This document shows, one piece after another, positions 1 to 5,922 of a DNA stretch of 22,169 nt (within the stretch, counting starts at the first letter, position 1; each line of letters opens with the position of its first letter). The stretch is from a virus. The notes under the pieces are model-generated. The model did not search any database. It saw only the letters and a list, made by a program, of their open reading frames with translations, and had not been told where the DNA came from. The stretch is taken from IMG/VR virus record IMGVR_UViG_3300031772_002685, positions 1 through 22,169 of that record. One strand, 5' to 3'. The translations under genes and the position numbers were made by a program.

Positions 1-45
1 AATGTCCTGGTTCTTGTAAGTATTTTCAATGTGCATGTATCCCAT
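1..45 (-). CDS. Start of a gene cut by the window edge, possibly an RNA ligase
   Basis: An ATG at 45 overlaps the TAA of the metallophosphoesterase gene by one base (TAATG), and the frame is open to the window edge, giving 15 residues, MGYMHIENTYKNQDI. The junction style matches the other genes here, so a real downstream gene is likely. The stretch IENTYKNQDI recalls the N-terminus of some phage RNA ligases that precedes the nucleotidyl-lysine motif, but that motif lies outside the window. The ligase identity is therefore a weak guess from memory; only the start of a gene is seen. Confidence 0.5.
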   Translation of the reverse strand, partial: MGYMHIENTYKNQDI

Positions 46-920
46 TATATTACCCTCGTCTCATTGAACCCGCGCAGTTCTGTAAGGCACAAGTATTCAG
101 TTAGCTTGTCGTTGTAGATGTTCATGGTGTTTGCACCCGTTGCTGCATTCGAGAACACCGTTCCAGTCCACGGCGGCTCTCCAATATTGATCGATTCATG
201 GACATGTCCAAAGCAGTGTGCGGTCAGCGGACCAGAAACCTGAGCTTTTTCCCTGATCCACTCACGAAGATACGGACTTCCGCTTGCTCGAATCGTACCC
301 ATACCAGTCGTGTAGATATCGAATATCCCGCCAGACGGCATGTGAGTGATAAGAATGTCTAGATCTTTTGGAAGATCGTCGACCTGATCCTGAATCTGAC
401 CGTCATGAAGTTCATCAGCCCATTCGCCTGCAATGTACTTGATTCCGCGGAAGCCACCAATTTTCCATCCCTCGATGTCTACAGATCGACTCGAGTCTTT
501 GGAAACCTCCCAGACATTGCCTCCTACCATCTGAGACAAATCTGTAAAGTCGTGATTCCCGCGAACCATTACAACGGGTGCGTCTCTGTTACCGAAACAT
601 TCTCTCAAAGAAGGTTGAAGAGAGATGAACTCGTCCTGACATGCCTTCTCAGTTTCAGGAACCATCTCGCGACAGACAAACCTATCTTCCCAGTCATGAG
701 AAAAGCGATTAACGTCGTTGTAATCGTTGGCGCGCGGGCGTCCGAGAAGGTGAACGTTCGCGAGCTTCCTCTCTCTTACGCCGTTCGGCTTTTGAGTCGT
801 GATGAACGGGAAGTTGTAATTCATGTCCCCCGTCACAACATAAAGATCGGCGTGTGGGAGTATATACCTCTTGCCGTGCCAATCGCTGATGTGCACTATT
901 TTCAGTGACTTGCGCGTCAT
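45..920 (-). CDS. Calcineurin-like metallophosphoesterase, MPPED-like
   Basis: This 291-residue protein carries the full metallophosphoesterase signature: HISDWHG (10-16), GD (31-32), GNHD (121-124), THMPSGG (192-198) and FGHVHES (237-243), followed by VFSNAA (255-260). The motif spacing, the PSGGIFD stretch and the terminal NAA resemble the MPPED/class III cyclic-nucleotide phosphodiesterase-like branch more than SbcD or Ser/Thr phosphatases. Such enzymes hydrolyse phosphodiesters or phosphomonoesters using two metal ions. The ATG at 920 is preceded by AAGGAAAG at good spacing. A gap of 97 bases separates it from the upstream gene, the longest in the window. The next gene starts on its stop codon. 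The substrate is unknown; possibilities are 2',3'-cyclic RNA ends, a cyclic-nucleotide signal, or a DNA or nucleotide phosphoester. Confidence 0.9.
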   Translation of the reverse strand: MTRKSLKIVHISDWHGKRYILPHADLYVVTGDMNYNFPFITTQKPNGVRERKLANVHLLGRPRANDYNDVNRFSHDWEDRFVCREMVPETEKACQDEFISLQPSLRECFGNRDAPVVMVRGNHDFTDLSQMVGGNVWEVSKDSSRSVDIEGWKIGGFRGIKYIAGEWADELHDGQIQDQVDDLPKDLDILITHMPSGGIFDIYTTGMGTIRASGSPYLREWIREKAQVSGPLTAHCFGHVHESINIGEPPWTGTVFSNAATGANTMNIYNDKLTEYLCLTELRGFNETRVI

Positions 921-1017
921 CTTGTTCTTTCCTTTTCAACCTTCGGATGTACCTCTTCTCACGCTTCGTTTTCTTGCGCTTAACAAATAGTTTGCCGAAC
1001 GACGGCTTAATCAATTC

Positions 1018-1320
1018 TTACTTGCCCCCTCCAACGCTCGCACCAAGTCCACCATCGACGGGCATGACAACTTCTTCCTTCCATTCGGTATCGATCTGTT
1101 CCTCAACCTTGGCTGTTGGATTTGGATTAGCCATCTGAAACTTGACATGATTGAACCATTGATTGAATGAGGGGCGCATGCCAAGTTGCTCCTTGATTTT
1201 CTTCCCATCCTTGTCAAGCGTTGTGGAGCGCTTAAGCTTTTCGATCGACCAATTTTTGGCGAACATCTTATATTGGCGCTTTGCCTCTTCACGATCCAAA
1301 CTGCGGTTAAACGATCCCAT
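1018..1320 (-). CDS. Hypothetical protein, 100 aa
   Basis: Not recognised. It is a 100-residue, charged, soluble-looking protein. The N-terminal half is basic and probably helical (REEAKRQYKMFAKNW near 10-24), the middle contains aromatic FNQWFNHVKF, and the tail is Gly-rich (GGLGASVGGGK). No signal peptide, membrane segment or metal motif is visible. The ATG at 1320 has a clear Shine-Dalgarno (AGGAGA, about 4 bases away) lying in the 10-base gap after the preceding gene, so start and expression are well supported although the function is not. Confidence 0.7.
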   Translation of the reverse strand: MGSFNRSLDREEAKRQYKMFAKNWSIEKLKRSTTLDKDGKKIKEQLGMRPSFNQWFNHVKFQMANPNPTAKVEEQIDTEWKEEVVMPVDGGLGASVGGGK

Positions 1321-1330
1321 GTCTCTCCTT

Positions 1331-1777
1331 TTAGATGAATTGTTCGTGGTATTTACAGTTCAGAGCGAGGTTGCGCCAATATCCAGAATCCCCACAGCGA
1401 GGACATAACCCTTTCTTCTTGAAATGATCATACTGATCGTTTGTGTGCCAGAATGAAATTCCTTCTACCACAGAGACGAGAAGGAATAGTCCGTCTGGTT
1501 TTTCACCCCACTCAAGCCCAAGACTCAACTCATCCCAATCGTCGGGATGTCTAATGATCAAGCCATGATTTGGCTCCCTCGTGATATAGAGGCTCTCATC
1601 CTCAATCTTCGCAACGAAGGTTTCGGGATTCATTTCGAGACGCACACGTGTGTAAGAATCAAGCAAACCGTATGCTCTAAGCTTCATCGTTCGAACTGCA
1701 CCATCAAAGTCGGAGAACTTATACTGAAGAGTGTCTCCAAAAATAACGATAGAGTCTTCGATAGGATTTTTCAACAT
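1331..1777 (-). CDS. Hypothetical protein with C-terminal zinc-knuckle-like motif
   Basis: About 148 residues, not recognised as a family. Most of it looks like a small alpha/beta domain. The C-terminus carries CPRCGDSGYWRNLALNCKYH, a Cys-x2-Cys ... Cys-x2-His arrangement that could bind one zinc ion. ATG at 1777 is taken as the start; an in-frame GTG sits immediately before it (1780). The ribosome binding site is weak (AAGAAAG). It follows a 45-base gap, the second longest in the window, so an internal promoter there is possible but none is convincing. An adaptor or nucleic-acid-binding role is only a guess. Confidence 0.7.
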   Translation of the reverse strand: MLKNPIEDSIVIFGDTLQYKFSDFDGAVRTMKLRAYGLLDSYTRVRLEMNPETFVAKIEDESLYITREPNHGLIIRHPDDWDELSLGLEWGEKPDGLFLLVSVVEGISFWHTNDQYDHFKKKGLCPRCGDSGYWRNLALNCKYHEQFI

Positions 1778-1825
1778 CACTTTCTTATTTTAACACAATG
1801 AGTTCATGATGTATACTTGATTGTA

Positions 1826-2140
1826 TCACTTCACGTTCTCACCGCAGCTTCCTTCGCGCTCTTCATTTCCACATGTCTTGCTGTATCCCGCATCAAGACA
1901 ATACTGTTCTGACTCACGGTGACACCGCGCGAGCTCAATACACGAGTTGTTCCATACACATTGTTGATGTCTAGCGGTGGCCATCACCTCGAATTTTCGC
2001 TTTGCAGGAACCTGCCAACTATTGGGTAACAACGAGTCAATAGCAGCACAGCTAAATAGTCCAGTATAGATCAACGCGCAAATTACAAATACCAACAACA
2101 CCATGATACTTGCTTGCTTCTCATCTTCTCTATAATTCAA
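1826..2140 (-). CDS. Small Cys-rich membrane protein or lipoprotein
   Basis: 104 residues. A charged N-terminus (NYREDEKQAS) is followed by one strongly hydrophobic segment of about 20 residues (IMVLLVFVICALIYTGLF) and then SCAAID. LFSC is a poor but possible lipobox, so this may be a lipoprotein or a single-pass protein. The rest is hydrophilic with six further cysteines, suggesting disulphides in an extracytoplasmic domain. The start is a TTG at 2140 that overlaps the upstream TGA and has GGAG 6 bases upstream; an ATG at 2104 is an alternative without a good ribosome binding site. No family is recognised. A role at the envelope is inferred only from topology. Confidence 0.65.
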   Translation of the reverse strand: MNYREDEKQASIMVLLVFVICALIYTGLFSCAAIDSLLPNSWQVPAKRKFEVMATARHQQCVWNNSCIELARCHRESEQYCLDAGYSKTCGNEEREGSCGENVK

Positions 2141-2460
2141 GGCTTCTCCATAATGATCGTTCTCTGGCTCTGTAGCTTCTCGAGATCATCATACATCTTC
2201 TCACGATCTCTGATAGATAGCTCATACAGATCACGACGTTCCTTTGGAACTGACATTAGTTCCTTGAACTCGTGAACGATCTTTGTGACGTATGGATCAC
2301 CGCGCAGGTAAGACTGGATTACAGTGTCCATAAACCACTGGAATGATATTTCCTCATCAGAAAGTAATTTCTGGAGAATTTTATAATCCTCCTCATGAAC
2401 AAGGACGCGAAATGATTTAACAGGAACACCTTGCGGAAATTTTTTACTTTTTAGTATCAT
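2137..2460 (-). CDS. Ribbon-helix-helix-like small protein
   Basis: 107 residues from ATG 2460. The segment PVKSFRVLVHEEDY (a short strand) followed by KILQKLLSDEE (helix) and ISFQWFMDTVIQSYL (second helix) has the layout of an Arc/MetJ ribbon-helix-helix DNA-binding unit. The C-terminal part is a charged, probably helical or coiled extension (EFKELMSVPKERRDLYEL, then DDLEKLQSQR). If RHH is right, it would be a dimeric transcriptional regulator; this is inferred from the pattern only. The start is uncertain: in-frame TTG 2499 and GTG 2493 would lengthen it, but none has a good Shine-Dalgarno, and the longer form would overlap a possible tiny gene at 2444-2515. Confidence 0.65.
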   Translation of the reverse strand: MILKSKKFPQGVPVKSFRVLVHEEDYKILQKLLSDEEISFQWFMDTVIQSYLRGDPYVTKIVHEFKELMSVPKERRDLYELSIRDREKMYDDLEKLQSQRTIIMEKP

Positions 2461-2515
2461 TTCGTCGTAATTGTGCTTGACGCATATTTTCACGAGCAAT
2501 GACAGAACGCTTCAT
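2444..2515 (-). CDS. Possible 23-residue basic peptide
   Basis: ATG 2515 is preceded by AAAGGG about 10 bases upstream and opens 23 codons ending in TAA at 2444. The product begins MKRSVIARENMRQ and ends RRNDTKK, so it is very basic. The frame is open further upstream to the stop of the 51-residue gene, with only an ATT as a possible earlier start. It fills the otherwise empty gap 2461-2555 and overlaps the next gene by 17 bases. Very short ORFs arise by chance, so this is a tentative call. Confidence 0.3.
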   Translation of the reverse strand: MKRSVIARENMRQAQLRRNDTKK

Positions 2516-2555
2516 GCCTGTCTGCCCTTTACGTATTGTTTCAACATGTTGGTCT

Positions 2556-2711
2556 TCAATCTTCTTTCTTTTCAGGGTCAAACGGTTCCTCTGGAATCTC
2601 GACTCTTGGCTGATCTCGCCATCTTGCGGCCTCTTCTTCGCGCTGTTCTTTCAAGCGCTTAATCCACTCCAACTGAGCAAGGAGCTCAGGTGTAACTGGA
2701 CAAAGAGTCAT
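2556..2711 (-). CDS. Hypothetical protein, 51 aa
   Basis: ATG 2711 overlaps the upstream stop in an ATGA junction, and 51 codons run to TGA at 2556. The product starts MTLCPVTPELLAQLEWIKRL, continues with a Glu/Arg-rich helical stretch (KEQREEEAARW), and ends in an acidic, proline-containing tail (EIPEEPFDPEKKED). The composition is typical of small coding genes in this window, and the start junction is the same as its neighbours use. No family is recognised. It is below the length usually reported by ORF finders, so it is easily missed. Confidence 0.65.
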   Translation of the reverse strand: MTLCPVTPELLAQLEWIKRLKEQREEEAARWRDQPRVEIPEEPFDPEKKED

Positions 2712-3151
2712 GACCCGTTAAGACCTCGAACACCAGAAGATCCCATACCAGTAATTCTATTGAACTTGTCGACTTCTAAAAATGTCTGAACTGCTTGATT
2801 AGTTCCTGCAGACGTGACAGTGACAATTTGAGGAACGGTCCACGTAGGCCAGCAACTTGGACAGCCATAATGTCCACAGTGTCCGCCAACGTAGAGCGGC
2901 GCGCAAATCGGACGGTTGGCAAGATCCTCTCGAACGCGCTTCATTTCATCGAGAGTCTTGTACAACTCATTCTGGAAGCTTGGGTCGTCAAGTAAATCTG
3001 CAAGCCGTTTAACTTCATCTGTCAGAATCTTTGGGTTCTTCTTTTTCTTGCCGCCAGACTCATTGAGGTTCTTCTCGTACTCCGCGAGTTCCTCAGCGGT
3101 GCCTTCGATTACTTCCTCTGTGCCGTCCGGGTGTTTGATTGTCTTCTTCAT
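2708..3151 (-). CDS. Hypothetical protein with Cys/His cluster
   Basis: 147 residues, family not recognised. The start MKKTIKHPDGTEEVIEGTAEELAEYEK is a short strand-turn-strand plus helix element common at the front of small phage proteins. A Lys-rich linker (GGKKKKNPK) and a helical section (VKRLADLLDDPSFQNELYKTLDEM) follow. Then comes a compact cluster CAPLYVGGHCGHYGCPSCW containing four Cys and two His, possibly metal-binding, and a Ser/Thr/Gly-rich C-terminus. ATG 3151 overlaps the upstream TGA (ATGA), with GGGAG upstream. The role is unknown. Confidence 0.75.
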   Translation of the reverse strand: MKKTIKHPDGTEEVIEGTAEELAEYEKNLNESGGKKKKNPKILTDEVKRLADLLDDPSFQNELYKTLDEMKRVREDLANRPICAPLYVGGHCGHYGCPSCWPTWTVPQIVTVTSAGTNQAVQTFLEVDKFNRITGMGSSGVRGLNGS

Positions 3152-3627
3152 GGCTTCATCTCCCTTAGCTTACCTTTCCTAACTATCTTCTTGATGAACA
3201 AATCATCCCTGTATAGTACCACAAACTTCATCTTTCTTGAATGGCAGTAGGCCCTTGCGGCCGCACATTTTGTCTCGAAGTTAAGCCTGTCCTTTACGAA
3301 ACCCTTGACTTCCTCGAGTTGTTGAGTGCCGTTCCTCATGATTACTAGGATGTCTGGAACATATAGCCGTATCTTCTTGAGCTTAAGATCGTAATAGGGC
3401 AATCGAATCCTGTGTCGCTTGGTCCACGTAAGGACTCCAGCATTTAGATCAAGCATCCTGAACCGTTGAAGCTCATACGAGCTATCATACAATTCAGCTT
3501 GAGGTTTTGTACTCTTACCGCTCCAATACTTTCCCTTGGCTCCTTTACCGTTCGAATGAGCACCAGAAGCAAGTCTCTTTGCTGTTCGTTGAGATCTTCT
3601 CGATGGTAGATTTCTATTCATTTTCAT
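3148..3627 (-). CDS. PD-(D/E)XK nuclease, TnsA N-terminal-like
   Basis: 159 residues with a basic N-terminal tail (about 1-40, rich in Arg, Lys, Ser and Gly) followed by a compact nuclease core. Visible elements are E52 in YDSSYE, the strand-rich stretch to VPD (D92), and LEEVKG (E106, K108): the E ... PD-x(n)-E-V-K arrangement of PD-(D/E)XK enzymes. The wording PDILVI ... LEEVKGF resembles the TnsA N-terminal nuclease domain found in many phages. It would cut DNA with a divalent metal. The start is ATG 3627 (AAGG upstream) with a second ATG at 3621; it overlaps the deaminase gene by 14 bases. The biological role (host DNA breakdown, recombination or genome processing) cannot be read from the sequence. 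Confidence 0.8.
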   Translation of the reverse strand: MKMNRNLPSRRSQRTAKRLASGAHSNGKGAKGKYWSGKSTKPQAELYDSSYELQRFRMLDLNAGVLTWTKRHRIRLPYYDLKLKKIRLYVPDILVIMRNGTQQLEEVKGFVKDRLNFETKCAAARAYCHSRKMKFVVLYRDDLFIKKIVRKGKLREMKP

Positions 3628-4027
3628 ACAACCTTCTGAATGGAATCTCTGCTAACTCAAGTATGATAAGGCCGGCGCGATCTCTATACTCATCGCGATA
3701 GATCACCTCACCAATATGCGAGTTAATAATCCTCTTGGCGCACATTACACACGGCGAAACAGTGACGTACATCTTCTTTGAATATGGATCGCTGAAGTCT
3801 GTCTTGATGATCGCGTTGTCTTCGGCATGTAAACAACCACACTTGCCTGGCTCTTCGCTGTCGCAACCATTTGGAAGACCTTCAGCGTTTCCATTAAAAC
3901 CTAGACCGAGCACGCGATCATTCGTCGATGACACGATCACACAACCAACCTTGAGACGAGCACAGGTGCTTCTCTCCGAAAGCTTATCGGCGAGGTTCAT
4001 CCATATCTCGTCCCAAGCTGGTCTCAT
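3614..4027 (-). CDS. dCMP (deoxycytidylate) deaminase
   Basis: 137 residues of the cytidine/deoxycytidylate deaminase fold. The zinc and catalytic motifs are CLHAEDNAI (H67, E69) and SPCVMCAKRI (C93, C96). Further Cys residues in NGCDSEEPGKCGC (55, 63, 65) match the extra zinc site seen in phage dCMP deaminases. The FNGNAEGLPNGC stretch is also typical of the family. It converts dCMP to dUMP, feeding thymidylate synthesis; in a phage with modified cytosine it would also drain unmodified dCMP. ATG 4027 overlaps the upstream stop (ATGA). The length is close to the short members of the family and no key residue is missing. Confidence 0.93.
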   Translation of the reverse strand: MRPAWDEIWMNLADKLSERSTCARLKVGCVIVSSTNDRVLGLGFNGNAEGLPNGCDSEEPGKCGCLHAEDNAIIKTDFSDPYSKKMYVTVSPCVMCAKRIINSHIGEVIYRDEYRDRAGLIILELAEIPFRRLYENE

Positions 4028-4371
4028 TCTACGTCGAGATCAGGAGCGTCTGCTCCAACAACGATGAATCGAACAAGCGTTTCACCCGCACTCACATGCA
4101 TGACACTTGTTGTCTTGTTGACGAGTGTTGCATTCAACGGTCCAAGAAGGATCGTTCCTTTGTTTTGTAGATGCACGTCAGGTGTTTCAAGCGGTGAGCT
4201 CGTGAAAAGGACAGGGAGATCACATGATACCCCGCTATTGATCGTTACAGCGGTATTTACTGGCAACTTCACATCGACAGGCGAAGATAGCAAGAAAGCT
4301 TTGCCGTCCAACGACTTCTTGACTTTCAGTCCATCGGTGTAATCAAACTTCACGGTCTTCTTCTTGGCCAT
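4024..4371 (-). CDS. dUTPase-fold-like protein, catalytic motifs not seen
   Basis: 115 residues from ATG 4371, chosen because AAGGAAA lies 5 bases upstream and because the longer open frame to 4572 runs back through the Tad2 gene in another frame. The pattern LPVNTAVTINSGV (36-48) then ILLGPLNATLVN (74-85) then VSAGETLVRFIVV (93-105) follows the strand order of trimeric dUTPases and dCTP deaminases (LP-x-GT, strand-LVN, GDRIAQLV). I see no motif with the catalytic Asp and no Ser-rich or Gly-rich C-terminal motif, so it may be a structural or binding relative rather than an active enzyme. An in-frame ATG at 4407 is a less likely start. The fold assignment is inference. Confidence 0.6.
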   Translation of the reverse strand: MAKKKTVKFDYTDGLKVKKSLDGKAFLLSSPVDVKLPVNTAVTINSGVSCDLPVLFTSSPLETPDVHLQNKGTILLGPLNATLVNKTTSVMHVSAGETLVRFIVVGADAPDLDVE

Positions 4372-4376
4372 TGCGA

Positions 4377-4383
4377 TTTCCTT
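4377..4383 (-). promoter_or_regulatory. Ribosome binding site deciding the start at 4371
   Basis: AAGGAAA, 5 bases before ATG 4371, supports the short form of the dUTPase-fold-like gene over the long open frame that begins at 4572. Confidence 0.6.
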
Positions 4384-4412
4384 TTCCTTCTTATCCAACA
4401 GTTTCATGAATC

Positions 4413-4631
4413 TCAAACAACTACTTCCCAATCTATTGCCAACAGATCTGCCTGAGAACAAAGCCATGGAATCAACCCTCCTTGAACAGTCTTCATAAAG
4501 ACATACGGCTCTGTCATTTTTGAGTTGGCATCTGGAATTTGCAACATAACATACATATTCTTGCCATTCCATCCAAAACGTGCAACCTTGTTCCCGTGTC
4601 GCATCTCATCTACGGCTTTTCCGATATTCAT
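4413..4631 (-). CDS. tad2: DUF2829 / Tad2-like anti-Thoeris protein
   Basis: 72 residues matching the DUF2829 pattern along its whole length: MNIGKAVDEMRHGNKVARFGW, then NGKNMYV, then a variable segment, then FMKTVQGGLIPWLCSQADLL and AIDWEVVV. The Gly-x2-Ala start, the R-x-GWNG turn, the MKT-x-x-G-x4-PW-x-SQ-x-DLLA-x-DW core and the terminal VV are family hallmarks. Tad2 proteins, known from phages of many hosts, bind and sequester the cyclic-ADP-ribose-type signal of the Thoeris defence and so block NADase activation. ATG 4631 overlaps the TAA of the glycosyltransferase gene by one base. It is at the short end of the family. The family call is strong; activity as an anti-defence protein is inferred from the family. 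Confidence 0.88.
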   Translation of the reverse strand: MNIGKAVDEMRHGNKVARFGWNGKNMYVMLQIPDANSKMTEPYVFMKTVQGGLIPWLCSQADLLAIDWEVVV

Positions 4632-5725
4632 TATTTCACTCTCTCAATCTCATCGACGAAGTGTTTCACGTCCATAAATCGAAGCTTCTCGACTGCGTGT
4701 TCTCTTAGCTCGTGTTTACGTGCCAAAGATATAGTAGATAGCTCTTCAACGACATCACCCAATTCGGTCGCATCGGCGATCACGATGTCAGTGTAGGAGC
4801 TGATGTCGGTCAACTCACACAGACCCACAGGAAGCGTGCCGAACATCAATGCCTCCCATGGTCTCGGCGTAATGAACCCACTCTCGAGATACGATCTCTT
4901 TGCAAGAAGAGGGCAAGCAACCGCAGAGGAGTAGACCTTGTAGAAGTCCTTCACTGTGATTCGACCATGGAATGAGATGTTCGGCCAGCGCTCCTTACAA
5001 TCACCATCCCACTTTCCCCAGAACTCTACCTGTCCCGGGAATCGATCTGAGACAGGCTTGATGTATTGATCGATAACATCATCTCTCTCATAGCGGCTTC
5101 CAATATACACCAGCTTTCTGGTGGGGTCTGGAGCCACGAGGTTCATCTGTAGAAGATCATCTGTACAGATAGGTGGTTCCACCCTAGTCCTCTTAAGATG
5201 AAGCTCCAGAGGCTTCGAGGATGTCTCGAAGATCGCGTCAGGCAAGAATTGCTTTTCGTCCTCGACTCTCAGTTTGTGATCGAGGTCCCAGAAAATGATC
5301 TTCGTCTTTGATTCCTTGTAATGCTTAATCAGGTCAAGTTGGCGTAGAAGATCTGATGAATGTTTCTCGGGCACAAATGTTGCCATATTTCCGGTGATAT
5401 CGCAGTTTCTTCCATCGATAGGCCAGCGCCATTCGATCAGCAGATAATCAAGGACAGGATACGACTGGTCCATGAGACGACAGTCCATATAAGCATCATA
5501 TCGTTTCTGGGTGGAGAAGGCAAGGAAGTTATCTCTGTGGAATCTCTTGTAAGCAGGAAAATCACGGTCCTCTTGCATGAGGTAAACGAGTCCGCCGCGT
5601 TTCTGAACTTCATGAATAATACTCCACGAGTATGTTGCATTGCCATCCGGTGTAGATAGTTCGTTGCCCGAGCTGTCGAGCTTATTATCGCCTAAGAATC
5701 CCCAGAAAGCATAACCGAATCTCAT
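4631..5725 (-). CDS. GT-B-type glycosyltransferase
   Basis: 364 residues from ATG 5725, which overlaps the upstream TGA (ATGA) and has GAGGAAA 5 bases before it. The N-terminal half begins with a short hydrophobic strand (MRFGYAFWGFLGDN) and contains KIIFWDLDH (142-150). The C-terminal Rossmann-like half has KLVYIGSRYER (204-214), NISFHGRITVKDF (249-261), CPLLAKRSYLESGF (271-284) and TPRPWEALMFGTLPVG (286-301). The last is the typical donor-sugar-binding Pro-Arg-x-x-E-A-x-x-x-G-x-x-P region of GT1/GT4-like GT-B enzymes. It transfers a sugar from a nucleotide donor. Its neighbours (sugar-nucleotide mutase-like protein, methyltransferase, nucleotide kinase) make phage DNA the most attractive acceptor, but protein or envelope targets cannot be excluded. 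Confidence 0.8.
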   Translation of the reverse strand: MRFGYAFWGFLGDNKLDSSGNELSTPDGNATYSWSIIHEVQKRGGLVYLMQEDRDFPAYKRFHRDNFLAFSTQKRYDAYMDCRLMDQSYPVLDYLLIEWRWPIDGRNCDITGNMATFVPEKHSSDLLRQLDLIKHYKESKTKIIFWDLDHKLRVEDEKQFLPDAIFETSSKPLELHLKRTRVEPPICTDDLLQMNLVAPDPTRKLVYIGSRYERDDVIDQYIKPVSDRFPGQVEFWGKWDGDCKERWPNISFHGRITVKDFYKVYSSAVACPLLAKRSYLESGFITPRPWEALMFGTLPVGLCELTDISSYTDIVIADATELGDVVEELSTISLARKHELREHAVEKLRFMDVKHFVDEIERVK

Positions 5726-5922
5726 TTTAATTTCCTCGAGAACACCTTCCACCACAAATCACTTATTACGACGTATGGAATTACAAGCCATATGAATCCT
5801 ATAAGAAACGCGGTCATTGGACCGTCAGCAGTGCCGGCGTTTCCACTAAATGAAAGAACAACCCAAAACGTTGTCCACATAGCAATTAAAACGCCACATG
5901 TTATAAGAATTATTCCAATCAT
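5722..5922 (-). CDS. Small two-helix membrane protein
   Basis: 66 residues with two clear hydrophobic segments: IGIILITCGVLIAMWTTFWV (2-21) and MTAFLIGFIWLVIPYVVI (about 36-53). They are separated by a short Gly/Asp loop (SGNAGTADGP) and followed by a basic tail (WWKVFSRKLK). It is an integral inner-membrane protein by composition. ATG 5922 and the final TGA both sit in ATGA junctions with neighbours, so it is translated as part of the chain. Size and topology would fit a holin-like or superinfection-exclusion protein, but nothing specific supports either and no lysis gene is nearby. Confidence 0.7.
   Translation of the reverse strand: MIGIILITCGVLIAMWTTFWVVLSFSGNAGTADGPMTAFLIGFIWLVIPYVVISDLWWKVFSRKLK
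5731..5737 (-). promoter_or_regulatory. Ribosome binding site deciding the start at 5725
   Basis: GAGGAAA, 5 bases before ATG 5725. It supports the start that forms an ATGA junction with the preceding gene over the upstream in-frame codon at 5755. Confidence 0.65.

Noticed and set aside
405-908. 167-codon plus-strand open frame
   Set aside because: It is antisense to the metallophosphoesterase, whose motifs are intact in the minus frame; there is no domain signal or convincing ribosome binding site.
1781-1825. Possible promoter (TAAAAT in an AT-rich 45-base gap)
   Set aside because: Only a -10-like hexamer is present; no -35 box at proper spacing and no repeat of the motif elsewhere in the window.
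4372-4572. N-terminal extension of the dUTPase-fold-like gene
   Set aside because: It runs out of frame through the Tad2 gene, whose family match is strong; ATG 4371 has its own AAGGAAA.
5726-5755. Ten extra codons before the glycosyltransferase
   Set aside because: ATG 5725 has GAGGAAA upstream and forms an ATGA junction; the longer form overlaps the membrane-protein gene further.
5722-5922. Holin assignment for the two-helix membrane protein
   Set aside because: Topology alone would fit, but there is no endolysin or spanin gene nearby and the gene sits in a metabolic chain.
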